From Kiritimatiellota bacterium (GTDB lineage: Bacteria; Verrucomicrobiota; Kiritimatiellia; JAAZAB01), in assembly GCA_008636095.1 (NCBI GenBank), contig VSJD01000224.1, positions 1 through 15,707 of the forward strand: DNA of 15,707 bases, in the 5' to 3' direction. The notes beneath the pieces were generated by a model that was not told the DNA's origin, made no database searches, and saw only the letters and a program-made list of their open reading frames with translations. A program made the translations under genes and the position numbers. How positions within the stretch are numbered: the first letter of the stretch is position 1; each line of letters begins with the position of its first letter. Below, piece after piece: positions 7,837 to 14,558 of this stretch.

Positions 7837-8784
7837 TCAACCTGGCCGCAGAGGCTTGGAGTAGAAGGGATAGGCGGCTGCCGGCCAATCGGGATCAATA
7901 TATTTCCAGCGCTTATACATCCAAAGCCACTGTTCGGGATGCGCGCGGATTTCCTGCTCGAACAGCGTGGCAATGGTCTGGGTGATGGTGTGGATGATAT
8001 TGCTCCCCGCCTGCACCAGATCCGCACGCTTCAAGGGTGGCAGGCTATAGATGGTATAAGAGCCGTTGATGTTGGCCCGGCAGAATAACGGGATCACCGG
8101 CGCATCCGTACGTTCAGACAACACGGCGGCCGCCGTGGACATTGGGATGGAAAGCCCGAAAAAGCTGACAAAGAGTCCGCCTTCCTCCGGTTTCGTGTTC
8201 TGGTCGAGCAGGAGGGCCACATGTTTTTTCTGGCGCAGGGCGCGCAGGAGCCCCCTGATGGCGCCTTGCCGTGTGACGATTTCCACGCCGGGGATGGAGC
8301 GTCCCATGCCGATGATGGCATCCACTGCCGGATTAGCCAGCGGCGTAGCCACCGCCACGTGTGGAAACCCGTACACACTGAGCGCTTTGGACAGGAGTTC
8401 CCAGTTGCCGAAGTGCGCGGTTACACCGATCATGGGTTGGGTATAGATGTGGGTCCGAAGGTCAGGATCGAGGGTGACATATCGGTGAACCCGTTGTTCC
8501 ATATGCCGCGAAAACCAGAAGAGGTCGAGCATAACCAGGGCCGTCGTATAGAAGGCCTCCCGCGCGATACGTCGCTTGGCTTGGGGCGAAAGACTGTCGC
8601 CGAAGGCAATATCGAGATTCGAGAGCGTGATGCGCCGCTGTTGAGGCGCAGTCCAATAGGCTACGGCACCGGCGGAGCGCGCGCAGGCCAACACAGCCCA
8701 GCGGGGCAAGGTGGGCAAGACCACCAGGCCGAGGCGTGTCAGCATGGTTTCAATCGCAAACAGAACTTTTTTTGACGAATGCAT
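7837..8784 (-). CDS. lpxL: LpxL/HtrB-family lysophospholipid (lipid A) acyltransferase
   Basis: The 315-aa product has one N-terminal hydrophobic segment (residues about 8-43) and a cytosolic-face acyltransferase domain. The catalytic HX4E motif is seen as H124-FGNW-E129 in TAHFGNWELL. Further family blocks are IPGVEIVTRQGAIRGLLRALRQKKHVALLLDQNT and FFGLSIPMSTAAAVLSERTDAPVIPLFCR, and the EIRAHPEQWLWMYKRWK segment near the end, characteristic of LpxL/LpxM. By family, it transfers a secondary acyl chain onto a Kdo-lipid A intermediate at the inner membrane, though in some phyla homologues acylate other lipids. The ATG at 8784 is preferred over an in-frame TTG at 8796; neither has a clear Shine-Dalgarno. 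The ATG lies only 17 bases after the tRNA-Lys 3' end, so cotranscription with the tRNA is likely. The exact member (lpxL against lpxM) cannot be told. Confidence 0.88.
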   Translation of the reverse strand: MHSSKKVLFAIETMLTRLGLVVLPTLPRWAVLACARSAGAVAYWTAPQQRRITLSNLDIAFGDSLSPQAKRRIAREAFYTTALVMLDLFWFSRHMEQRVHRYVTLDPDLRTHIYTQPMIGVTAHFGNWELLSKALSVYGFPHVAVATPLANPAVDAIIGMGRSIPGVEIVTRQGAIRGLLRALRQKKHVALLLDQNTKPEEGGLFVSFFGLSIPMSTAAAVLSERTDAPVIPLFCRANINGSYTIYSLPPLKRADLVQAGSNIIHTITQTIATLFEQEIRAHPEQWLWMYKRWKYIDPDWPAAAYPFYSKPLRPG

Positions 8785-8801
8785 GCCGGGAGACAATCAC
8801 A

Positions 8802-8877
8802 TGGTGAGCCGGGCGGGATTTGAACCCGCGACCCCAGCATTAAAAGTGCCGTGCTCTACCAACTGAGCTACCGGCCC
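8802..8877 (-). tRNA. tRNA-Lys (anticodon UUU)
   Basis: Read on the minus strand, all cloverleaf parts fold. The acceptor stem GGGCCGG pairs with CCGGCTC (one G-U). The D arm is GCTC..GAGC with loop AGTTGGTA. The anticodon stem CGGCA/TGCTG closes the loop CTTTTAA, with anticodon UUU at 8844-8842. The T arm is GCGGG-TTCAAAT-CCCGC. The discriminator is A and CCA is encoded (8804-8802). Total length is 76 nt. It lies directly upstream of the acyltransferase gene on the same strand. Confidence 0.97.
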
Positions 8878-8898
8878 CCATGAACTTAGCGAACGGCA

Positions 8899-8927
8899 AA
8901 CCTATGCTAACACGCCGGCTTTGTCAA
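8899..8927 (-). promoter_or_regulatory. Sigma-70-type promoter of tRNA-Lys (and probably lpxL)
   Basis: On the minus strand a perfect -35 TTGACA (8927-8922) is followed after exactly 17 bases by TAGGTT (8904-8899), a weak -10. The predicted transcript would start a few bases before the tRNA 5' end at 8877. Placement supports it; the -10 matches only half of the consensus. Confidence 0.55.
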
Positions 8928-8972
8928 GCAATTCCAGGGCCTGACATGGGCCTGACAAGCAATTCCAGGGCC
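8925..8972. repeat. 31-bp direct repeat, about 1.5 copies, in the tRNA-fusA spacer
   Basis: CAAGCAATTCCAGGGCC occurs at 8925-8941 and again at 8956-8972, offset by 31 bases; GGGCCTGACA is also repeated (8937-8946 and 8948-8957). The first copy overlaps the -35 box of the tRNA promoter. This looks like a local tandem duplication. Confidence 0.8.
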
Positions 8973-8984
8973 CACAAAAAGTGC

Positions 8985-9013
8985 TTGCATCGCGGGCTAC
9001 GCAGGCGCATAGT
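8985..9013 (+). promoter_or_regulatory. Possible fusA promoter
   Basis: TTGCAT (8985-8990), a 17-base spacer, then CATAGT (9008-9013) gives a moderate sigma-70-like match about 100 bp before the fusA start. The -35 is weak and I have no independent support. Confidence 0.25.
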
Positions 9014-9100
9014 GCCCCTCTTTGTCAGATGGCAACTTCAGAATTCTGTCTTCTGACTACTGGGCAGTTACAATCCGTTTTATCCTGGTGGCATCCAGGC

Positions 9101-9106
9101 AAGGAG
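9101..9106 (+). promoter_or_regulatory. Ribosome binding site that fixes the fusA GTG start
   Basis: AAGGAG lies 8 bases before the GTG at 9115. This decides against the longer in-frame opening from 9022, whose extra 31 residues do not resemble any EF-G N-terminus. Confidence 0.85.
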
Positions 9107-9114
9107 TGTTTCCC

Positions 9115-11211
9115 GTGGATCGTCGCATTGCATTAGCGCGTGTTCGCAACGTCGGCATCATGGCGCATATTGACGCCGGCAAAACGACGGTCAGTGAACG
9201 GCTGTTATTTTATTCCGGCAAGACCCACAAGGTAGGTGAAGTTCATAATGGCGCGGCCACCATGGACTGGATGGTCCAGGAACGCGAGCGCGGCATCACC
9301 ATAACCTCCGCCGCCACGACGCTCCCCTGGAAGGAACACGAGATTACCCTGATTGACACCCCCGGGCACGTTGACTTTACCGCCGAAGTAGAGCGCAGTT
9401 TGCGCGTGCTGGATGGTGCCGTGGCGCTTTTCTGTGCCGTGGGCGGTGTTCAGCCCCAGTCGGAAAAAGTCTGGAAGCAAAGCGAGAAATACGGCGTGCC
9501 CAAAATTGCCTTCATCAACAAGATGGACCGTACCGGGGCCGACTTTTTCGGCGTCGTCAAAAAAATTCAGGATATCCTGGGTGCAAACGCCGTGCCGGTC
9601 GTGGTGCCCATCGGCAAGGAAGACAAATTTCTGGGGATCATTGACCTGCTGACGATGAAGGCGGTGACCTACCCCGATGACGATAAAGGCCAGACCTGCC
9701 TGGAAACGGAGATTCCGCCGGAACTGCGCGCCAAGGCCAAAAAATGGCGCGCCAACCTGGTGGAAAAATGTGCGGAACAGGATGACGGCCTGCTGGAAAA
9801 ATTCCTGAACACCGGGGACCTGACCGAAAGCGAGATGCGCAGTATTATCCGCAAGGCCACGATCGCTCACAAGGTAATCCCGGTTTACTGCGGCGCGGCC
9901 TTCAAGAACAAGGGCGTCCAGCGTCTGCTGGACGGCATTGTGTATTTTCTGCCGTCCCCGGCCGACCTGCCGCCGGTGGTCAGCGCCGGCTCCGCGGAGG
10001 ACGAGACGCCCAGCCAACGCGCGCCATCCGATGACGAGCCGATGTCGGCCATCGCCTTCAAAGTCATGTCCGATAAGCACATGGGCAAGCTGACATATCT
10101 GCGTATTTATTCCGGCCGACTCCGGACCGGTGACGCCGTGTATAACAGTACCCAGCAGACCGATGCGCGGATCGGCCGGCTGATGCGTATGCATGCCAAC
10201 CGCCAGGAAGGCATTGAGGAAGCCGCCACCGGCGACATTATTGCCGTTGTGGGTCTGGCCAAAACCCACACGGGCGACACGCTTTGCAGTCCGGAAAAAC
10301 CGATTCTTTTGGAGGCCATTGAATTCCCGACCCCGGTGATGTCCATAAGTGTAAAGCCGGAAAGCCGACTGGATGGCGAAAAGGCCCTGGCCTCCCTGCA
10401 TCGGCTGGCCGAGGAAGATCCGACCTTTTTCGTCAAGCTGGATCCGGAAACCAAGGAAACCATTATTTCAGGAATGGGCGAATTGCATCTGGAAATCCTG
10501 GTGGACCGGCTCCTGCGCGAATTCGCCGTCAAGGTTGCCGTGGGGCGGCCGGAAGTCGCTTTCCGCGAAACCGCCACCGTGACTGTCGAGGGCCAGTACA
10601 AGCATGTCAAGCAATCCGGCGGGCGCGGCCAATATGCGCACGTCTGGTTAAGACTGGAGCCGATGGAGACCGGCGCGGGTTTCGAGTTTGTCAGCGAAGT
10701 CAAGGGCGGACGTATTCCGACGGAATATATTCCCGCCGTGGAAAAGGGTATTATCCGATGCATGGATAAAGGGCCCTTCGCCGGCTACCCGGTGGTGGAT
10801 GTGCGGGTGGTGGTTTTTGACGGGTCGTACCATGAAGTGGATTCGAGTGACATGGCGTTTCAGGAGGCGGGCCGCACCTGCTTCCGCGAGTTGTTTCTCA
10901 AGGCGCATCCGGAGATCACGGAGCCAGTCATGTCACTGGAAGTGACAACTCCCGAAGATTTTGTGGGGGGCATTACCGGCACGATCTGCCAACGGCGGGG
11001 CCGGATCGAGGCCATGGAACCCCAGGGTAATTACCGGATCATCCGCGCGATGGCGCCCCTGAGCGAGATGTTCGGCTATTCCAATGTGATCCGCACCATC
11101 AGCCAGGGTCGCGCCGCCTATGTCATGCACTTCGAGCGGTACGAGGCGGTCCCCTACTCTCTGGCCGAAGAACTCGTCAAGAAACGCCGTGAAATGGGCA
11201 AGGTGCGCTGA
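9115..11211 (+). CDS. fusA: Elongation factor G
   Basis: The 698-aa product, starting at GTG 9115, matches EF-G in length and begins [24 protein letters not shown] as usual. The GTPase motifs are complete: P-loop AHIDAGKT (17-24), switch I ERGITI (58-63), DTPGHVDF with the catalytic His85 (81-88), and NKMD (135-138). Later domains follow in order: domain II ([25 protein letters not shown]), domain III ([15 protein letters not shown]), domain IV with its tip segment [15 protein letters not shown], and domain V ([22 protein letters not shown], then the [14 protein letters not shown] end). By family, it drives ribosomal translocation and, with RRF, ribosome recycling. It stands alone: rpsL, rpsG and tuf are not adjacent, so this may be either the only EF-G or one of several paralogues. 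The C-terminus, ending in [10 protein letters not shown], is slightly more basic than I expect. Confidence 0.97.
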   Translation: MDRRIALARVRNVGIMAHIDAGKTTVSERLLFYSGKTHKVGEVHNGAATMDWMVQERERGITITSAATTLPWKEHEITLIDTPGHVDFTAEVERSLRVLDGAVALFCAVGGVQPQSEKVWKQSEKYGVPKIAFINKMDRTGADFFGVVKKIQDILGANAVPVVVPIGKEDKFLGIIDLLTMKAVTYPDDDKGQTCLETEIPPELRAKAKKWRANLVEKCAEQDDGLLEKFLNTGDLTESEMRSIIRKATIAHKVIPVYCGAAFKNKGVQRLLDGIVYFLPSPADLPPVVSAGSAEDETPSQRAPSDDEPMSAIAFKVMSDKHMGKLTYLRIYSGRLRTGDAVYNSTQQTDARIGRLMRMHANRQEGIEEAATGDIIAVVGLAKTHTGDTLCSPEKPILLEAIEFPTPVMSISVKPESRLDGEKALASLHRLAEEDPTFFVKLDPETKETIISGMGELHLEILVDRLLREFAVKVAVGRPEVAFRETATVTVEGQYKHVKQSGGRGQYAHVWLRLEPMETGAGFEFVSEVKGGRIPTEYIPAVEKGIIRCMDKGPFAGYPVVDVRVVVFDGSYHEVDSSDMAFQEAGRTCFRELFLKAHPEITEPVMSLEVTTPEDFVGGITGTICQRRGRIEAMEPQGNYRIIRAMAPLSEMFGYSNVIRTISQGRAAYVMHFERYEAVPYSLAEELVKKRREMGKVR

Positions 11212-11308
11212 AGACAGACGGCGGACGACGGATGACAGACGACGGATGGCAGACCAGCGAAGAGAATGACGACGAATGTATTGCTGAATGCTGATCGCTG
11301 ATCTCTGG
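11212..11308. repeat. Degenerate short tandem repeats between fusA and pabBC
   Basis: GACGACGGATGACA (11224-11237) is followed directly by GACGACGGATGGCA (11238-11251), with related fragments on either side (AGACAGACGGCG) and a second small motif, GCTGAATGCTGATCGCTGAT (11283-11302). The two genes converge here. I see no good intrinsic terminator; GACCAG (11252-11257) and CTGGTC (11305-11310) could pair but are about 47 bases apart. Confidence 0.6.
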
Positions 11309-13111
11309 TCAGGCCGGGTCCATCCATTGCACGTCCATCCAGCGGCGTACGGAATTGATCAAATGAATCGCGCGTGCCCGGTGCAAGTCGGCGCGGTGCA
11401 ACACCCGTTCTTGTAGAGCACCGGTCTTCAGCAAATGCCGGCGGAAAGTTCCGGCCAGCAATCCGCAGGCAACCGGCGGCGTCCAAAACCGGCCATCGAG
11501 ATCAAGCACCACGTTGGCAATCGTACTTTCCGTAATCTCGCCCCGCCGATTCCACAGGATGACGTCATCACAATCCAGCCGGGACAGCAGAGCTTGCCGA
11601 TAGATCTCCCGACAGGTGGTTTTATGATAGAGCCATATCTGGTCTGTATCCACCGGTGTGGCCGCCAGCCCAACCCGTAGAGGCGCGGAGGGCTTCAGGG
11701 GTTCGCCTTCCACACGACACGAGCCATCGCGGTGGAGAAACAACCGGATTTTCAGAATGGGCATTTGTCCCTGCCCTGCCGGATCGGCCTTGACGGGGGC
11801 GGGCAAGGGGTATTGGTTTAAGGCTGTTTCGGCGGCCTGCCGGCTGAACGCAAAATCAAAATAGGCGGCACTTTCCGCAAGTCGGTCCAGATGCTCGCGC
11901 AACAGGAAATAACTGCCGTTCCAGCTTAGCGATTCCAGGAGATCAAAGACCGGCAGGGGCCGTGTCAAGACTTCGGCTTTGGCCAGGCACTCCGCATATT
12001 CCTTTTCCGGCGAGGAACCATGGGTGATTCCCCCGCCCACATGATAGCGCGCGGTCCCTGTTTCCGTGTCAATAGTCACGGTGCGAATTGCCACATTGAA
12101 TTCCGCTTGCCCATCGGGCGCCCACCAGCCGATCGTGCCGCAGTAAATACCCCGTGGATAGGACTCGAGCGCGCGGATGATTTCCGTGGCACGGATTTTG
12201 GGCGCGCCCGTCACGGAACCGGATGGAAACAAGGCCGCCAGGATGTCCGGAACGGATGCCTCGGATTGCGAGACCACCGTGGAAGTCATTTGCCAGACGG
12301 TCGGATAACGCTCCAGTTCCCACAGGCGCGCAACGTTAACTGAACCAACCCGGCTGACCCGGCTCATATCATTCCGGAGCACATCCACAATCATGACATT
12401 TTCAGCCCGCTCCTTTGCGCTGGTGGCGAGCGACTGGGCGGCCTGGAGATCTTCCGCCGGCCAGCGCCCGCGTCGGGCGGTTCCCTTCATGGGGCGCGTG
12501 GTGAGCCCGGCCGCATCCTTCTTAAAAAACAACTCGGGCGAGGCGGAGAGCAGGTGAAAACGGCCGGTCTGAATAAATGCGCAATGGTCCGCCTGCTGGG
12601 AAGCGCACAACTGCCGGAACCAATCCAGGGTATCGCCCTGGAAATCCGCCTGCAGGGGAAAGGTGTAATTGATTTGATAAGTGTCGCCGGCCACGATCAG
12701 GTCACGAATCCGGCGAACCTGCTGGTGGTAAGTCGCAGCGCTCACCAGCGCTTGCCATGGACCAACTTGGAAAGAAGCCCTGCCCGCAATGCTACGTCCG
12801 TCAACCGACGGATTGCAGGCAGGCTCGTCAGAAATCGGCGACGGTCGGAGTTGTGCCGGTGCGCGATACAGGCCAAACCAAGCCAGCGGCAGATCGTCCG
12901 GCGGATGGGCGCAGAGCGCTGCATCAAACGCAGGCGCTGACTCATAGGTCAGGAACCCGGCCGCATAAAGACCCTGGGACACTTTTTCAGCCACATGCTG
13001 GAGACAGGGCTTGACCTCAGCCAGCCGGGTGGCAGTGAGAATGAGCACCGGATTCGAAAAGGCGAATTCACCGGCCTGCGAGATAAACACGATATCGCCC
13101 ATTGCGGACAT
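11309..13111 (-). CDS. pabBC: Aminodeoxychorismate synthase component I fused to aminodeoxychorismate lyase (PabB-PabC)
   Basis: A 600-aa fusion. Residues about 120-385 are the chorismate-binding domain: AGDTYQINYTFPL (141-153), SASPELFFK, PMKGT (207-211) with Lys209, the nucleophile that marks PabB rather than anthranilate synthase (PIAGT), DVLRNDMSRV, GSVTGAPKIRATEII and YHVGGGITHGSSPEKEYAE. Residues about 390-600 are a class IV aminotransferase domain: SLSWNGSYFLLREHLDRL, YHKTTCREIY with the likely PLP Lys497, LWNRRGEITEST with Glu528, and GLLAGTFRRHLL. Together they would make p-aminobenzoate from chorismate once a glutaminase (PabA, not here) supplies ammonia. ATG 13111 is chosen because GGAGG lies six bases upstream; the frame runs back to 13162. 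Residues 96-111 are encoded by a palindromic repeat, in the linker before the catalytic domain. The gene diverges from the lipoprotein gene at 13171. Confidence 0.93.
   Translation of the reverse strand: MSAMGDIVFISQAGEFAFSNPVLILTATRLAEVKPCLQHVAEKVSQGLYAAGFLTYESAPAFDAALCAHPPDDLPLAWFGLYRAPAQLRPSPISDEPACNPSVDGRSIAGRASFQVGPWQALVSAATYHQQVRRIRDLIVAGDTYQINYTFPLQADFQGDTLDWFRQLCASQQADHCAFIQTGRFHLLSASPELFFKKDAAGLTTRPMKGTARRGRWPAEDLQAAQSLATSAKERAENVMIVDVLRNDMSRVSRVGSVNVARLWELERYPTVWQMTSTVVSQSEASVPDILAALFPSGSVTGAPKIRATEIIRALESYPRGIYCGTIGWWAPDGQAEFNVAIRTVTIDTETGTARYHVGGGITHGSSPEKEYAECLAKAEVLTRPLPVFDLLESLSWNGSYFLLREHLDRLAESAAYFDFAFSRQAAETALNQYPLPAPVKADPAGQGQMPILKIRLFLHRDGSCRVEGEPLKPSAPLRVGLAATPVDTDQIWLYHKTTCREIYRQALLSRLDCDDVILWNRRGEITESTIANVVLDLDGRFWTPPVACGLLAGTFRRHLLKTGALQERVLHRADLHRARAIHLINSVRRWMDVQWMDPA
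12779..12824. repeat. Palindromic repeat inserted in frame within pabBC
   Basis: CCTGCCCGCAAT (12779-12790) pairs with ATTGCAGGCAGG (12812-12823), 11 of 12 positions, enclosing a perfect inner stem TCCGTC-AACC-GACGGA (12797-12812 region). The left 18 bases are identical to 2379-2396 in the efflux operon spacer. It encodes EPACNPSVDGRSIAGR (residues 96-111 of PabBC), a linker-like stretch without family conservation. Confidence 0.75.
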
Positions 13112-13117
13112 GGTTAT

Positions 13118-13122
13118 CCTCC
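13118..13122 (-). promoter_or_regulatory. Ribosome binding site deciding the pabBC start
   Basis: On the minus strand GGAGG stands six bases before the ATG at 13111, giving MSAMGDIVFISQ. The more upstream ATG at 13162 lacks such a site and would overlap the divergent promoter region. Confidence 0.65.
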
Positions 13123-13127
13123 GCCCG

Positions 13128-13158
13128 TTTACAGTTGACACCGAAGTGGGCGTATGAT
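13128..13158 (+). promoter_or_regulatory. Possible promoter of the small lipoprotein gene
   Basis: TATGAT (13153-13158) is a good -10, with TTTACA (13128-13133) 19 bases upstream or TTGACA (13135-13140) only 12 upstream. A transcript from this -10 would start about six bases before the ATG at 13171, so the mRNA could be almost leaderless. The spacing is not ideal in either pairing. Confidence 0.3.
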
Positions 13159-13170
13159 ACACGAAGATCC

Positions 13171-13584
13171 ATGCAATGCAAATCCATAGGCTTGTGGCTG
13201 GGCTGGTTGGCGGTTGTGGCGCCGTTAGTCTTCATGCTGACCGGCTGTGAAGTGGAGTCCGCCAGCCGTAAGATTGAAATCCACCCCGATTCGGCGACCA
13301 TTAAATACGGCCAAGCCTTGACGCTCAGCGCCCTCAACGGATATGTTTACACTTGGTCGTTATCGGATAATACCATGGGTACGCTCAATACCCGCCAGGG
13401 CATACAAGTGACTTACACCAGTCTGACGGACCCGGCCACCCCGGTAGTGCAGGTCATTACGGTAAGTTCCACGTTTTCGGATACCGACGCATCCGATACC
13501 GGCTCCAATGCCCCGGTGGTGCATACGGCTGAGGCTTACATTACGCACATTAACTCTTCAAATAACCCCTGGACCTCGGAATGA
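13171..13584 (+). CDS. Small hypothetical lipoprotein with Ig-like sequence
   Basis: A 137-aa product of unknown function. From ATG 13171 the signal reads MQCKSIGLWLGWLAVVAPLVFMLTGC, with lipobox LTGC and lipidated Cys26; a longer frame from 13102 would bury this signal. The mature part, IEIHPDSATIKYGQALTLSA followed by YVYTWSLSDNTMGTLN and later VVQVITVSST, has the alternating pattern and the W-S-L core of bacterial Ig-like beta-sandwich domains, single copy. The C-terminal 40 residues are rich in Ser, Thr, Asp and Asn. It is divergent from pabBC and 71 bp before the PIG-L-like gene, possibly cotranscribed. Surface anchoring or substrate binding is conceivable, but nothing in the sequence shows it. 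Confidence 0.75.
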   Translation: MQCKSIGLWLGWLAVVAPLVFMLTGCEVESASRKIEIHPDSATIKYGQALTLSALNGYVYTWSLSDNTMGTLNTRQGIQVTYTSLTDPATPVVQVITVSSTFSDTDASDTGSNAPVVHTAEAYITHINSSNNPWTSE

Positions 13585-13655
13585 AATTTGGGGTCAGTTG
13601 TCAGCCGTTAGTAATCGCCGGTTTTTGCATACTTACTCCGGATGACAGGTAGCCC

Positions 13656-14558
13656 ATGATCCCCCCTAAGTTCTGCATCGGCTTGGTCACGGTCGCCGTG
13701 TGTGCGACGGGATTAGCTGGTACGGCGGCTACCCAGTCTCCGATTCCCGTTCTCACTCTCTCCACTAATGACCGCGTATTGGTCATGGCTCCGCACCCGG
13801 ATGATGAGTCCTTGGGCTGTGGCGGAATTATCCAGACCGCCGTGGAGCGGCACATACCCGTGCGCGTGGTATTCTTCACCTACGGCGACAACAACCAATG
13901 GTCCTTTGTCCTCTATCGTAAATACCCAGTCCTTGAGTCCAAGGCGGTCCAGGGCATGGGCTTGATGCGCCACGGCGAGGCTATCAAGGCCACGCACCTG
14001 CTGGGCCTTGAAACAAACCAGTTGACATTTCTGGGCTATCCCGACTTCGGCACCCTTTATATCTGGAACAACTGCTGGGGCGCGTATCCGTCATATAGAA
14101 GCATGCTGACCATGACCACGGCGGTGCCCTATGCAAACGCGTTTCACCCGGGGGTGCGATACACGGGCGTCGAATGGAATTTTGCCCGCCGGGAAGGCGA
14201 TGCCCTCGTGCTGGCCATCAATGTCTCGCGCCCCCTGGCGAAAACGGTGGAGGCCGAGGTCAACATCTTCGGCTATCGGCCCGATCGCCTTTTCCCTGAA
14301 ATGCCGAAACTGCGTGTTTCACTGGGCGAGCTGACGTACAAGGTTATGGACGGTCTGCAGCGTCTGGACAACAATACGGCGGCGGTGACCTATCGGAACA
14401 AATCCATAAGCCTGCGTGTACCCCTGTCTGCCCTAGGCAACCCGGACCGTGTCCTGATCTCAGCCCGGACCTCCCGGGCGGAAGTTCCCTTTGACTGGGT
14501 TGCCTGGCGGATATTGATGTTGCCCCAGAACCGCGTATCACCGGGAGCTGACCAATGA
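13656..14558 (+). CDS. Secreted PIG-L/LmbE-family deacetylase-like protein with a shortened catalytic domain
   Basis: A 300-aa product with a Sec-type signal (KFCIGLVTVAVCATGLAGTAA). The deacetylase signature is clear: VLVMAPHPDDESLGCGG, residues 41-57, with metal ligand His47 and Asp50 and catalytic Asp49. Further family sequence is LMRHGEAIKATHLLGLETNQLTFLGYPDFGTLYIW (103-137) and AVPYANAFHPGVRYTG (156-171). The usual HPxDH block with the third metal-binding His, and the rest of the Rossmann-like domain, are missing; after residue about 171 the protein goes straight to a beta-rich C-terminal region (VNIFGYRPDRLFPEMPKLRVSLG) that in larger relatives follows the full catalytic domain. So it may be inactive, reshaped, or a pseudogene by in-frame deletion. 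Family members remove N-acetyl groups from sugars. The stop overlaps the transporter start (ATGA). Confidence 0.72.
   Translation: MIPPKFCIGLVTVAVCATGLAGTAATQSPIPVLTLSTNDRVLVMAPHPDDESLGCGGIIQTAVERHIPVRVVFFTYGDNNQWSFVLYRKYPVLESKAVQGMGLMRHGEAIKATHLLGLETNQLTFLGYPDFGTLYIWNNCWGAYPSYRSMLTMTTAVPYANAFHPGVRYTGVEWNFARREGDALVLAINVSRPLAKTVEAEVNIFGYRPDRLFPEMPKLRVSLGELTYKVMDGLQRLDNNTAAVTYRNKSISLRVPLSALGNPDRVLISARTSRAEVPFDWVAWRILMLPQNRVSPGADQ

Noticed and set aside
7800..7860. Intrinsic terminator after lpxL
   Set aside because: A stem GCC(A)GGTT/AACCGGC exists, but on the lpxL strand it is followed by A-rich and not T-rich sequence.
9022..9114. N-terminal extension of EF-G from the upstream in-frame start
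   Set aside because: The 31 extra residues are not EF-G-like and AAGGAG precisely positions the GTG at 9115.
9205..10401. A 398-codon minus-strand open frame inside fusA
   Set aside because: It is the antisense shadow of a high-GC gene with strong third-position bias; it has no recognisable domain, and EF-G is unmistakable on the other strand.
13600..13640. Terminator between the small lipoprotein and the PIG-L-like gene (T-run near 13621)
   Set aside because: The only stem before the T-run is about three base pairs long, too short to support a terminator.
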